From IMG/VR virus record IMGVR_UViG_3300049218_000083, positions 1 through 64,000 of that record: 64,000 bases of DNA; one strand, given 5' to 3'. This document shows, in pieces, positions 1 through 8,485 of this stretch (positions are counted from its first letter, which is position 1; each line of letters starts with the position of its first letter). The position numbers were made by a program, and so were the translations under genes. This stretch comes from a virus. The notes beneath the pieces are model-generated. The model made no database searches, had not been told where the DNA came from, and saw only the letters and a list, made by a program, of their open reading frames with translations.

Positions 1-397
1 TTTCTTATTCATGGTTTCCTACGTGCATAATTTGTCCAAGATATTCAAATCAAGTAATTTAGAAAGTATTAACACAAAATCAAAGATAAAATCAAAGATA
101 AAATCAAAGATAAAATCAAAGATAAATTTCCAAAGGAAAACAAGTGACGTGATACTCAATCACTCACTTCGTTGGATTTGTTCTTTCAAAACCCAAATCG
201 AGATTTATCAGGACCTGCCGATTCATCGTTCGGTTGTTATTTGTTTATACACAGTTGGCCTCTGTGTCTGTAATTCAAAATTACATATCGTATCGTGTTG
301 AATTTTCAATCAACACTTTCCTGTTTATCGCAGTGGCTCTATAGCCTTAAAGCTGGCGGCACTTGTCAACCGCTCTCACGTTTTACAACTATAATCG
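1..397. other. Non-coding stretch downstream of uvsW
   Basis: No gene is convincingly supported. The stretch holds a 12-bp tandem repeat (77-124). On the minus strand there is a TTGACA-like -35 (364-369) about 20 nt before a TATAGA-like -10; the spacing is poor, so promoter activity is doubtful. A plus-strand frame across the repeat (11-301) gives only low-complexity Lys-Ser-Lys-Ile repeats and is probably spurious. Confidence 0.5.
77..124. repeat. Four perfect copies of a 12-bp direct repeat
   Basis: The unit AAAATCAAAGAT is repeated head to tail four times without change, then breaks down into an AT-rich run. It lies outside any convincing gene. It could be a protein-binding array, a recombination scar or a slippage product; nothing in the sequence decides between these. 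Confidence 0.9.
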
Positions 398-1933
398 TTA
401 TTGCTTAATCTGTATAGTGTAATGGCTGATTTCAAACTTTTCCTCATAGTACATGATCATTCTTTTGGCGTAGTGTTTGAGAGTGAAGTTAGGTCTATCG
501 TTACTTCCTTCTCGAAAGTCATCTGCAATATCGTAGAGAGTTGCGAAGGACTTATCTTCGGCAAGTCTGAGGATGCGCCCGATTGACTGGAGCGTCCTGA
601 TTTTGGCTTTGGTTGGGCTGGCGAAGATAAGATTATGGAGGTTCTTTATGTTTGTTCCGGTGGAAAAAACTCCAAAGGACGCAACGATAATGGCATCTTT
701 TTCTGTTTCGGTGATTCTGCGAACCTCTTCGCGATCCTCCACCTCAGTGCCTCCATGAACATAAAACAATTTGCGAGTAGTGTCCGCACCTAATTTCTCC
801 TGGAACATCTCGTGTAGCACGCGTCCATGCTTGTCCACATAGTGGAATAGAACGAGCGTGTTACCCTTGATCGACAAAGCAAGGTTACGAATGAATTTAT
901 TTCGCTTTTCATTCGAGATGATGAACTCCATCTCAGCAGCGAATTTGCTTGCTCCGGATTCTTCAACAGCTGGCTTGATCAATTCTCGAGTGCCTGGTGG
1001 GTACTTGAGGACGAGTGACTTGATGAACAGCTTCGACACGTGGCCGGCATCCATCAGCTTCTTGGTTGTTGTGATTTTCGTGACTGGCCCAAACCAACCT
1101 TCCATCTTTAGATTGTTTACGACTTGCTCGTGACTGGTGCCGGTAGTGGCCAGTCGATATGCAGCCTTGGTGGTGCGCTTGGCGACGTTGCTCACACAGT
1201 CTGCAGCGAAGGTATGCGCCTCGTCACCGACGATGAAGTCGTAACGATCAAACCAGTTGGCTTCGGGGAATTCGTAAATGGATTGCCACGTGCTGACTAC
1301 GAGTTTGCTCTGAGGCTCTATTGCGACGCTGTAGCCGTCGTACATGCGTTGGACCAGCTGTTCCACTGGCCACTTGTTCGCCGTGCTGTAGTCCTTGAAG
1401 TCGCTGTGCATCTGTTCTACGAGCGCAGTGGTAGGAACCGTGAGCAACCCCAAGTTCTGGCCATTGTCTAAAAGCCATCGCATGAAGCAATAGATAATGT
1501 AACTCTTACCGGACGATGTCGGACTGATCATCGTAAGCTTCTTGTATCGGACAGCCTTCGCGAGTGCAACTTCCTGGTAGTCACGTGCCGCGAGTGGTTT
1601 GCCACCCGAATGTATGTTCAGGGACTTGATGTATTCGGCTGCTTCCAGCACTGAGAAGTTGTTGTACACGAAGAGATTCGGGTTATACTTGATCGTGTAT
1701 TTGCGATCACGTGCAAACTCGAAGAGGTATCGTAACAAGCCTGCCGGCAATTCATGGGTGCGCGCATTGTAGAGGTGAATCCATCCCTGCCACTTGCCTT
1801 TGCGGCCAGCAGGAGTGAACTTGAAGTTCGGCATCTGGTATTTGAAATGCTCGTGTAGTTCTTTCTCTACAGCAGGCTCACCAGTGACTCGTACATAAAC
1901 TTCGTTGATCTTGTCTGCGACAATGTCAGCCAC
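398..1933 (-). CDS. uvsW: UvsW-like RNA-DNA / branch-migration helicase
   Basis: 511-aa superfamily 2 helicase. Walker A (PTSSGKS, residues 138-144), Walker B DEAH (237-240) and motif VI (QSIGRILR, 449-456) are all visible. A basic N-terminal domain precedes the helicase core, as in T4 UvsW. In T4, UvsW unwinds R-loops and branched recombination intermediates, helping the switch from origin-dependent to recombination-dependent replication. The neighbouring uvsY supports the call. The start overlaps the end of a GIY-YIG fragment by 8 nt. The catalytic motifs look intact. Confidence 0.93.
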   Translation of the reverse strand: MADIVADKINEVYVRVTGEPAVEKELHEHFKYQMPNFKFTPAGRKGKWQGWIHLYNARTHELPAGLLRYLFEFARDRKYTIKYNPNLFVYNNFSVLEAAEYIKSLNIHSGGKPLAARDYQEVALAKAVRYKKLTMISPTSSGKSYIIYCFMRWLLDNGQNLGLLTVPTTALVEQMHSDFKDYSTANKWPVEQLVQRMYDGYSVAIEPQSKLVVSTWQSIYEFPEANWFDRYDFIVGDEAHTFAADCVSNVAKRTTKAAYRLATTGTSHEQVVNNLKMEGWFGPVTKITTTKKLMDAGHVSKLFIKSLVLKYPPGTRELIKPAVEESGASKFAAEMEFIISNEKRNKFIRNLALSIKGNTLVLFHYVDKHGRVLHEMFQEKLGADTTRKLFYVHGGTEVEDREEVRRITETEKDAIIVASFGVFSTGTNIKNLHNLIFASPTKAKIRTLQSIGRILRLAEDKSFATLYDIADDFREGSNDRPNFTLKHYAKRMIMYYEEKFEISHYTIQIKQ

Positions 1934-2084
1934 GTAACACCTTGCAATGATTAAGTATTCGGATTCTGCCTACAACTTGTTTATTATGTTTGTGCGCTGC
2001 AAATTCTAGAACTCTCCGAATTGTGCCCTTTCCTACATAAAAAGGTTCATTAGTTCTTGGATCAACATAGAGATATGCGTACAT
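1926..2084 (-). CDS. Truncated GIY-YIG endonuclease-like ORF
   Basis: 52 aa when started at the ATG whose A is the last base of the uvsY stop codon (TAATG). It opens with the pattern YAYLYVDPRTNEPFYVGKG, the characteristic first half of the GIY-YIG nuclease fold with its Tyr and Gly-Lys-Gly positions. It then ends after about 50 residues, where a full domain needs about 90 or more. It lies between uvsY and uvsW and overlaps both. Probably the remnant of a homing endonuclease gene, without activity alone. Confidence 0.6.
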   Translation of the reverse strand: MYAYLYVDPRTNEPFYVGKGTIRRVLEFAAHKHNKQVVGRIRILNHCKVLRG

Positions 2085-2524
2085 TACTGACCCGCAATAA
2101 AGCGTTCCCAAGTCATGAATTCTTTTAATTGATACGTACGAGCATTGAGCTCCTTACATACCATCGTGCAGAACGAAATGGCTTCTTCGTTGTTGATCAT
2201 CTTCTTCTGTTCGGTCATCAAATCAGGGTCGGCTTCGAGATAGATGGCTAGGTCTTGCTTCAGGATGAAGCGAAATGGTTCCCAGCCGTTTGCCTTTAAA
2301 TCTTGCTCAGACATACGTCCGGTGTAGTAATCGATCTTTTTCTTTTTCAGGCGAATGAACTCAGCACGTTTCATTTTCAACGCAACAGAGTGAGCTGTGA
2401 TCTGGGAGCAATATTTGGCGTGTAGCTGAGGAATCCGTATGATCTCTTTGCCTGGTTCAGTTTTGTTGATAACAGCATCGGTTGCCCAATCTTCTACCAA
2501 CTTTTCAAGTGGCACAATGTTCAT
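2084..2524 (-). CDS. uvsY: UvsY-like recombination mediator
   Basis: 146 aa, close to T4 UvsY (137 aa). The centre holds a basic patch followed by a DYYTGR motif matching DYYSGR of T4 UvsY. The C-terminal helical part ending in FIAGQ parallels FEAGK. UvsY loads the UvsX recombinase onto gp32-coated single-stranded DNA. Its place beside uvsW matches T4-type genomes. A TATAAT hexamer lies about 15 nt upstream of the ATG. Confidence 0.85.
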   Translation of the reverse strand: MNIVPLEKLVEDWATDAVINKTEPGKEIIRIPQLHAKYCSQITAHSVALKMKRAEFIRLKKKKIDYYTGRMSEQDLKANGWEPFRFILKQDLAIYLEADPDLMTEQKKMINNEEAISFCTMVCKELNARTYQLKEFMTWERFIAGQ

Positions 2525-2538
2525 AACGAATCCTCGAA

Positions 2539-2544
2539 ATTATA
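2539..2544 (-). promoter_or_regulatory. TATAAT -10-like hexamer before uvsY
   Basis: A perfect TATAAT read on the minus strand, ending about 15 nt before the uvsY ATG and overlapping the stop codon of the upstream tube-fold gene. No good -35 is seen, so activity might depend on an activator. Weak evidence from one box. Confidence 0.35.
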
Positions 2545-3064
2545 CCTGACGTGATATATTGTAGTTCGTAAAGGCGAACTCCGCTGTAGCAGTTATGATG
2601 ATAGATGCATCGTCTTTGGTTGACATCTCGATGCTGCTCAAACTAGTCGGGAACATGTCAACAAAGTTGATCGTTAGGATCGGGTTGTTTTTGTTTGTCA
2701 GGATGGTCAAAATACCATCGCTGTACTGTGGTTTTTTGTTGGCTACCTGGAGCCGTTGCTGCATTGACAAATTCTTGTACTGTTGGAAGTTGTCAGGGAA
2801 TGTAACTCCTTTCAACCAGTCATTCACACTGGTCCAACTCCACATTGGTTCATCGACAAGGAACGTCATACGGAAACTGTCATAACGCATTTTTTCGCCT
2901 GGAACTGGTGCGTCAATGAACGGTGTCTGTTGAACGGCAGGTGTTGTGCTGATTCCAGGTATGTTGACAGCCTGTACAAAGAACTGCACATATGGCAAGC
3001 GTACGAAACTCATAGCGAACTTCGATGCTTGGAGTAGATTCTGGTCGGTTGGATTAGCGAGCAT
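2540..3064 (-). CDS. Tail-tube-fold structural protein
   Basis: 174 aa. A beta-rich protein with an FxVQxVNIPGI strand, a loop with Pro-Gly and DSFRMTFLVDE, then a Trp-containing helix (WLKGVTFP). This order is typical of the T4 gp19/gp54 tube fold and of related baseplate tube-initiator proteins. True gp19 lies elsewhere (14725-15291), so this is a second tube-fold protein, perhaps a baseplate tube component. A late-type GATAAATA box lies only 5 nt before the ATG, giving a very short leader with AGGT as possible ribosome site. The family level is inferred. Confidence 0.55.
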   Translation of the reverse strand: MLANPTDQNLLQASKFAMSFVRLPYVQFFVQAVNIPGISTTPAVQQTPFIDAPVPGEKMRYDSFRMTFLVDEPMWSWTSVNDWLKGVTFPDNFQQYKNLSMQQRLQVANKKPQYSDGILTILTNKNNPILTINFVDMFPTSLSSIEMSTKDDASIIITATAEFAFTNYNISRQV

Positions 3065-3069
3065 ACCTG

Positions 3070-3077
3070 TATTTATC
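3070..3077 (-). promoter_or_regulatory. Late-type promoter box GATAAATA
   Basis: Read on the minus strand this is GATAAATA, one base from the T4 late consensus TATAAATA. It sits at the end of the glycosyltransferase gene. The next ATG begins 6 nt after the box, so the transcript would be almost leaderless. Confidence 0.55.
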
Positions 3078-4071
3078 AGGCAATTCTAATGCCTGCTTTG
3101 GCTAACCTTTCTTCCATCTTCTTCATCGCGTTGTACATGATGTCCATTTGCTTATCAAACCGAGCACCCAGGGAAATGCGTGCTAACTCCGGCCACTGTA
3201 TTACATCCTCTTCAAAACCGAAGTGTATTCCTTCCTGAGCGGAATCAATTTGCGGATCATTTCCGCTGGGCGGCATTTCTGTGTTGTATTTGACACCCCA
3301 AGTGCGCAGCATTTCTTTAGTGACCTGAAACTTGCTTTTCTGCAACTCGTGATGAATGTAGTTCAGCTGGAAAAACCGACGGACTGGGCCAAGCTCGCCT
3401 GGATTGCGGTTCATCTTGATGCTGGCTCGGACAAACTGTCGATAATGGGATAGAACAGCCTTGCTGGTGATCTGTTCAACCGACCGCACTGGAAAGTGGT
3501 TGATTCGTACACCACAATCTGCGTCTGGCACGAATTTTCCATCCGGGCCAAACCAAGCATGGTTGCCGTGGTTGATCTTAACGTGCGGCGCATGTGCTTT
3601 GCTGCAGATGGCCTTGTACGTCACGTGATTCTCGCTCGCCAGTGGCGCGAAGCAACTGTACAATGGATTCGGTTTCTCGAAATAATTGATGTCAGTCGGG
3701 ACCCAGGATCTCCACATAGCTTTCGGCGTCATGTGTGGAGGAACAGTCATTAGCTTGGCTATGATGTCTTCTTTTGTTTCGTCTACAAACTCGTCAGCGT
3801 CTAGGAACATGAACCAGTCATAGAGTCCCCATGCGTTTACTGAGCGGAGTGCTGCAGTCGTCAACCCATCCTGGTTGTACGTGTTATCCCCATCGAATGT
3901 TGTGGTGATAGGGTAGCCAGCAGCCTTCAGTTTGTCGAGGATCGTTTGGGTTTCATCAACGCTGTTGTTGTTGATGATGTACATATGGTCAAAAACGCGG
4001 CAGTTGATCTTGACGAACAACTCGATGATGTCACATTCGTCTCTGACCTGCGCGATACATGCTATTCTCAT
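3076..4071 (-). CDS. Glycosyltransferase, family 2-like
   Basis: 331 aa from the ATG at 4071. The N-terminus (MRIACIAQVRDECDIIELF) and the metal-binding FLDADEF motif (about residues 89-95) are typical of GT-A glycosyltransferases that move a sugar from a nucleotide-sugar donor. The acceptor is unknown: virion protein, phage DNA or host surface glycan. A frame-open extension to 4146 exists, but it starts inside the gp23 terminator hairpin, so the later start is preferred. No strong ribosome site is visible. It sits between capsid and recombination genes. Confidence 0.75.
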   Translation of the reverse strand: MRIACIAQVRDECDIIELFVKINCRVFDHMYIINNNSVDETQTILDKLKAAGYPITTTFDGDNTYNQDGLTTAALRSVNAWGLYDWFMFLDADEFVDETKEDIIAKLMTVPPHMTPKAMWRSWVPTDINYFEKPNPLYSCFAPLASENHVTYKAICSKAHAPHVKINHGNHAWFGPDGKFVPDADCGVRINHFPVRSVEQITSKAVLSHYRQFVRASIKMNRNPGELGPVRRFFQLNYIHHELQKSKFQVTKEMLRTWGVKYNTEMPPSGNDPQIDSAQEGIHFGFEEDVIQWPELARISLGARFDKQMDIMYNAMKKMEERLAKAGIRIA

Positions 4072-4134
4072 GTTTCGATATACAGGATGCGGCTGTAGAT
4101 GGTATAGATCATGGTTTGTATATAGCGTGGATGC

Positions 4135-4157
4135 AAAAAGAGCCACCGAAGTGGCTC
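4135..4157 (-). terminator. Intrinsic terminator after gp23
   Basis: On the minus strand GAGCCAC, loop TTCG, GTGGCTC, followed by TTTTT. A 7-bp perfect stem with a stable UUCG tetraloop and a U-run, 28 nt past the gp23 stop. A classic rho-independent terminator. Confidence 0.9.
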
Positions 4158-4184
4158 CTCTCGCTTTCCAGTAATAGGAATCAA

Positions 4185-5549
4185 TTATTTCAAATTGATA
4201 ACTATGAACTTTCTGTAGTAGCAGTTGCTGTTGGCAACCAAAGAACCTGCACCGTAGGTCGTTCCCTGAGCGTATGGGTTTGCAACCAAACCATAACGCG
4301 TCTTGAAACCGATCTTTGGCTGGAAGGTGTTTGGATCGATTGCACGAACCATCTGCAAAGGAACGTATGGGCAGTAGAACAACCCAGCGTCGTAAACAGT
4401 TTGACCCTTGTAACCAACGACGACATAGTCGGCACCAGATACAGAGTATGGATCAGCATAGACCTTCAAACGACCGAACAAGGTTCCGCAGAACGTGTTG
4501 CCAGTGTCGTCAACACTAAGGTTAGTGTTGTTGGTCAAAGCAGACTGATAGTCCAACAATCCAGACATTGCCAAAGCTGACGCGATGTCAGTAGAGCAGA
4601 TCAGGATGTTGCCCTTACCACGACGAGTGTCCTTCGCGATCTTGTTAGCTTCGCGCTCGATTTGCATGATAAGTGACTTGTATGTTTCAACCTGCCAACG
4701 GCCAACGGTGTCACCGGTGCCAAGGACCTGAAGGTTGTAGATACCAGGAACGGTTGTACCGAACTGAGCACCAACGTTTGCAGTTGCGTACACGGTACGG
4801 ATAACTTCTCGGTTGATTTCTGACAAAATTTCTGTAGACAGAATGTTTGACAACTCGGTTTCTGCATCAAGACCGTGAATTGCCTTCAAGTCCTGTGCAA
4901 GTTCAAGGGTGTAGTCAGACTTCAAACCTCGGGTGTTTGCAGTGACTGTAACCTTTTCGATGCTGAAGCCCATGGTTCCCCATGAAACTGCACCACCAAG
5001 GTCTTCGCCGATACCAGTTGGCCAAGCCTGAGCAACGTTAGCCAAACCGAAGTTTGAGTTTGCTGGGTTGGTGTTCTGGGTGCCGTCGAATGGTGAGAAC
5101 GTCTGAGACGTGTTACCAGACACAGCGGTGTTTGCTTCGTTGTACAAAGCTTCACCCGTTACAAACGCAGTGTCGTTTGCAGTGGTGTACTTTGAACGCA
5201 TAGCGAAGATCAAGCCGGTTGGGCCAGTCATTGGCTGGACGCCGCAGAAGTCGTATGCAAGAAGGTTTGGAATAGAACGACGAACCAAGCTGATAAGGAT
5301 TGGGTCGAATCCTGCTACTGGACCTGCAGCTGAAGCAGAACCAGTGTATCCGCCAGTACCTGCTGCCATTGCTGGAGCGGTTTCTGTCAAGAACCCTTGG
5401 TTCATGCGAGCTTCTTCACGAGCAGCACGTTCTTGGTTTTCAAGAACAATTGCAGTTACAGTCTTCTTGTACTTGTCGCTGATTGGCGCAAGAGCGGCAT
5501 GGTCAAGAACCGCTGCCCACTTTGTTTTTAGATTTTCTGAAAGATACAT
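4185..5549 (-). CDS. 23: Major capsid protein gp23
   Basis: 454 aa, within the usual size for gp23 of distant T4 relatives. The order of scaffold, protease and portal genes around it fits. An LTE sequence at residues 54-56 suits the gp21 protease rule (Leu/Ile-x-Glu), so the mature protein may start at residue 57, close to T4 where about 65 residues are removed. Forms the capsid hexamers. A strong terminator follows directly. The ribosome site is GTAAAGGAAAAC before the ATG. No late box lies between gp22 and gp23, so it is probably read from the gp22 promoter. Confidence 0.93.
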   Translation of the reverse strand: MYLSENLKTKWAAVLDHAALAPISDKYKKTVTAIVLENQERAAREEARMNQGFLTETAPAMAAGTGGYTGSASAAGPVAGFDPILISLVRRSIPNLLAYDFCGVQPMTGPTGLIFAMRSKYTTANDTAFVTGEALYNEANTAVSGNTSQTFSPFDGTQNTNPANSNFGLANVAQAWPTGIGEDLGGAVSWGTMGFSIEKVTVTANTRGLKSDYTLELAQDLKAIHGLDAETELSNILSTEILSEINREVIRTVYATANVGAQFGTTVPGIYNLQVLGTGDTVGRWQVETYKSLIMQIEREANKIAKDTRRGKGNILICSTDIASALAMSGLLDYQSALTNNTNLSVDDTGNTFCGTLFGRLKVYADPYSVSGADYVVVGYKGQTVYDAGLFYCPYVPLQMVRAIDPNTFQPKIGFKTRYGLVANPYAQGTTYGAGSLVANSNCYYRKFIVINLK

Positions 5550-5583
5550 TTTCGTTTTCCTTTACTTCGTCAGAGGTTAAGAC

Positions 5584-6807
5584 TTAAACACTTCGAGAGA
5601 TTGCAGCAACATATTGTGCCATGGTTGAAGAAACTTCCTCATCCTGGGCAGGGACTTCACTTTCTACCAAAGCGACTTGCGCGTTGTTAGAATCCTGCTT
5701 CACCTTGGTGCCACTGTAACCCTCGCGGATTATTTGTAGCTTCTTAGTGTATTCACCATCTGTGGTGAACTCAACTCCCTCTGCGAGAGCTTTTACTTTG
5801 CTGGCCTGTGTGGCGGTGAGACCTTCACAAACCTTAGCAACGATTTCTGTTTTCTTGGCTTCGTTGATCTTCTTCTGAAGCTCAACATTACCATTCATAG
5901 CTGTATTTAGCTTTTCGGTAAGTTCAGCGATTTCAGCAGACAAAGATTCAACGACGTTGACTTGCTCTTCTGGCAGGTCAATGTAGTGCTGTTCGAACAA
6001 TGCCTTCAAACCACCAAGGAAGTCTTCTACCAACTCAGCCTTAAGGCCAGTCTCGATAGCAAGCTTGTTTTCTTCCTTCCACTCAGCAACCATGCTGGTA
6101 AGGTAGTCATCGACTTGAGCTTCAAGCTCAGCTTCGATATCCGCAACTGACTCTTCAGCAGCTTCAAGGATATCTTGTTCCATTTCTTCAACGACCATTA
6201 CTGCACGAGCAATAACAGCGGTCTCGAAAATGGTTGTAAGCTTGGTACGGAACTCGTCAGAGAATGTTTGGCCAGCAAGGATAGCATCGATGTCTTCCTT
6301 GCAAGACTTAGCCTTCATCTTCTCTTTCATCTTCATGACCTTTGCGTTCTTCGCTTCCTGAATTTCTTCAGGAGTCAATTCAATTTCGGTCTCTTCTTGA
6401 TGAATATGTGGATCCTTTGAAGCACCGTTGTCATCCTGGTTTGGACGAGCAAGTGCGCCATTGGTTGGCTTTGCGTAAGAACCAGCTTGAGTTCCGTTCA
6501 GGTCGTCTGGAGAGACCTTTGCAGAACCAAGAGAAGATCCCTCGGAACCTGGCTGCTCTGGCAGCTTTTCCATTGGAGCTTCATCATTGTCAGGCTTTGC
6601 ACCTGGCTTTTCAGCTTGCTTACGGTTCGCAGCGGTAATCTTTCCGACTGGAGTTGCTTGTGGGTTGTCATACGTGACACCACCAAGATTCACAGCGCCA
6701 TCAGAGGCTGGCTGAGAAGGCTCGTGGTGCATTGGTTCTGACGGTGCAGTTGCGCGAGACTTGTTAAGGACTTCTGCAGCAGCTTCGGCAAGGGTTTTGT
6801 GGGACAT
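5584..6807 (-). CDS. 22: Prohead scaffold core protein gp22
   Basis: 407 aa, longer than T4 gp22 (269 aa). The first 130 residues are low-complexity and Pro/Asn/Gly-rich. The remainder is strongly acidic and helical, with repeated Glu-rich coiled-coil segments, and ends in a conserved-looking YVAAISRSV tail. gp22 forms the temporary core on which gp23 assembles, and gp21 then digests it. The gp21-gp22-gp23 order supports the call. The N-terminal extension is unusual. A late-type CTAAATAT box lies 26 nt upstream. Confidence 0.87.
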   Translation of the reverse strand: MSHKTLAEAAAEVLNKSRATAPSEPMHHEPSQPASDGAVNLGGVTYDNPQATPVGKITAANRKQAEKPGAKPDNDEAPMEKLPEQPGSEGSSLGSAKVSPDDLNGTQAGSYAKPTNGALARPNQDDNGASKDPHIHQEETEIELTPEEIQEAKNAKVMKMKEKMKAKSCKEDIDAILAGQTFSDEFRTKLTTIFETAVIARAVMVVEEMEQDILEAAEESVADIEAELEAQVDDYLTSMVAEWKEENKLAIETGLKAELVEDFLGGLKALFEQHYIDLPEEQVNVVESLSAEIAELTEKLNTAMNGNVELQKKINEAKKTEIVAKVCEGLTATQASKVKALAEGVEFTTDGEYTKKLQIIREGYSGTKVKQDSNNAQVALVESEVPAQDEEVSSTMAQYVAAISRSV

Positions 6808-6833
6808 AGTAATTCAACTCCTAATCAGTGATA

Positions 6834-6841
6834 ATATTTAG
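6834..6841 (-). promoter_or_regulatory. Late-type promoter box CTAAATAT before gp22
   Basis: Read on the minus strand as CTAAATAT, followed by a leader containing TTAGGAGT before the gp22 ATG. Same form as the boxes before gp67, gp18 and the fibre genes. Confidence 0.65.
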
Positions 6842-6859
6842 TAGAATCGGGTTCTTGGG

Positions 6860-7501
6860 TTAGAGCTTGGAGAAGTAATTCTCCATGATCTTAAGTGCGA
6901 CTTCTTCAAGCTGGGCCTGCTTAGCACCCTTGATTTCCTTGTACATCTCATTCACATCAGCTTCTACAATGATTCCATTGTTCCAAATCCATTCCCTACC
7001 TTCCATCATTCCATTGACGAAAGCATCCGGTGCAGACGGATCAGAAACGACATCACCTGCTGTAGCAAGGTGATAGTCATCCTGAACCATATTGACTCCG
7101 TTCTGTTCCTTCAGAGAGCCCATACCACGAGATGAAACACCGATGGCAACGTTATCGTCGATCAGGTTCTTGACGATGTTACCGAATGGAGTTGAAAGCA
7201 CTTTCGCGCGACCAATCCAGTTGTTACCGTCTTCCTTCAGAGAAAGGATCTTGTGTGACGCACGATCGTAATTGATGGTTGGTGAAGCTGGGTGACCAAG
7301 TTCACCGACTGCTCGGTTGGTGTTGATCATTTCCTTGACATAGCGATTGACTTCGCGCTCAAGGATAGCTTTCGGATAGACACGCCCATTACGATTCTTT
7401 AGTTCAGACTGCAAGAACACACCTTCGATGAAGTAGTTCTTACCTGTAGCAGTCTGCTCAACAAGAGTCTTGGATTCTGTGTATTCTACAATCAGTTTCA
7501 T
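6860..7501 (-). CDS. 21: Prohead core protease gp21
   Basis: 213 aa, matching T4 gp21 (212 aa). It has an ELGHPASP segment with the likely catalytic His at residue 70 and a GVSSRGMGS segment with the likely catalytic Ser at 123-124, both typical of the gp21 serine protease family. It digests the scaffold and trims head proteins at Leu/Ile-x-Glu sites before DNA packaging. It lies directly upstream of gp22, as in T4. Confidence 0.92.
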   Translation of the reverse strand: MKLIVEYTESKTLVEQTATGKNYFIEGVFLQSELKNRNGRVYPKAILEREVNRYVKEMINTNRAVGELGHPASPTINYDRASHKILSLKEDGNNWIGRAKVLSTPFGNIVKNLIDDNVAIGVSSRGMGSLKEQNGVNMVQDDYHLATAGDVVSDPSAPDAFVNGMMEGREWIWNNGIIVEADVNEMYKEIKGAKQAQLEEVALKIMENYFSKL

Positions 7502-7511
7502 TCTTTTCTCT

Positions 7512-8204
7512 TTACTTTATCGCGTATGAGCGATGCTTACCTGCTGGCCATTGCTTCATTTCGCTGGAGTGTTTAGCAACATGAGTTACAACACCACGCT
7601 CACCGCTCTTCATGCTTGGGTGAATACCATGACGCCATTGCGCATTGGATTGTCTGTGGTGAGTTCCTGGGAACTTGGTTGAACGGTTGCCGTCGTCATG
7701 AAGATGAACATGGTCACCTGGCTTCATGTCGTGACCACCAGCGATGACGGAAACGTGTTCTTTGTCACCATAGGTGCCGTCTTTTCTCTTGCCATAGGTG
7801 TGGTGGACAACGCGAGCATATCCAGAACCACCATGACTGTCCCAAGAAGCTGTGTGTTCATGCTTCTCTGGTTTTTGTGTGTTAATCTTACCAGCACTAA
7901 CCAATGGAAGATGGTGTGGGTAGTTTTGATCGTTTTCATTTATGATTGAAATAGATTCAAAAATTGCTGAATCGTCACCGTCTTCATCAACATTTGGGAA
8001 GAAGAATGATTCAGTTTTTGGCTCTTCTGGCTTGTCATGAACTTTGATTTCTGCCCAGTGGTGAGAACTCTTCTTAACACTGGCACCACCACGGAAATCT
8101 TTGACTTTCGCGCCAACAGCAAGTGGCTTGCCAGACTTTTCGTGAACAAGCTTGGTTCGACCTTCGCGGTCAGACTCGTTCAAGTACTCTTTGAATACAC
8201 CCAT
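7512..8204 (-). CDS. Probable internal head protein
   Basis: 230 aa, no recognised family. It starts MGVFKEYLNES, resembling the short capsid-targeting peptide of T4 internal proteins, with a possible gp21 cleavage site after LNE at residue 10. A basic linker follows, then an acidic stretch and a His/Gly-rich C-terminal half with SHHW, GGHDMKPGDH and HLHDDG. Its place between gp21 and the gp68-like gene, and the shared N-terminal pattern with its neighbours, suggest it is packaged inside the head. Function is inference. Confidence 0.5.
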   Translation of the reverse strand: MGVFKEYLNESDREGRTKLVHEKSGKPLAVGAKVKDFRGGASVKKSSHHWAEIKVHDKPEEPKTESFFFPNVDEDGDDSAIFESISIINENDQNYPHHLPLVSAGKINTQKPEKHEHTASWDSHGGSGYARVVHHTYGKRKDGTYGDKEHVSVIAGGHDMKPGDHVHLHDDGNRSTKFPGTHHRQSNAQWRHGIHPSMKSGERGVVTHVAKHSSEMKQWPAGKHRSYAIK

Positions 8205-8205
8205 C

Positions 8206-8484
8206 TTACACCCCCATTGCGTGTCTACGACGCAAACTTCTTTTTCTCTTCAACAATGTTCGAGCCATCTTTGCTCGACGCTTGAACTTACCCTTTCGTG
8301 CTCCACGCTTTCTGTGAAGCTTTTCTTGTGCACTCATGCGCACCAGTCTTCCGCCACGTATCGTGAAGCCTTTCACGTTACTGACTTTTACGTTGCGCTG
8401 TACCTTACCATTCTTGATCCTAAGACGAATCCTTTTGATACGACCAGCAGTTTTCTCACTAAGATACTGCTTGAAGGATTTCAT
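8206..8484 (-). CDS. 68: Basic prohead core protein, gp68-like
   Basis: 92 aa and extremely basic (Lys/Arg-rich throughout, especially the last 40 residues), Cys-free. It starts MKSFKQYLSEK, a probable core-targeting peptide with a cleavable LSE. T4 gp68 is a small basic prohead core protein located between genes 67 and 21, and position and composition match. The identity is inferred from context, not from clear similarity. Confidence 0.6.
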   Translation of the reverse strand: MKSFKQYLSEKTAGRIKRIRLRIKNGKVQRNVKVSNVKGFTIRGGRLVRMSAQEKLHRKRGARKGKFKRRAKMARTLLKRKRSLRRRHAMGV

Positions 8485-8485
8485 T

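Noticed and set aside
11-301. Plus-strand 96-aa frame with KSKI repeats
   Set aside because: Generated by the 12-bp tandem repeat; no ribosome site and no family.
4072-4146. Longer start for the GT2 glycosyltransferase
   Set aside because: The first codons lie inside the gp23 terminator hairpin and T-run; a family-typical start lies at 4071.
5110-5580. 156-aa plus-strand frame opposite gp23
   Set aside because: Antisense of the capsid gene N-terminal part; no start signals.
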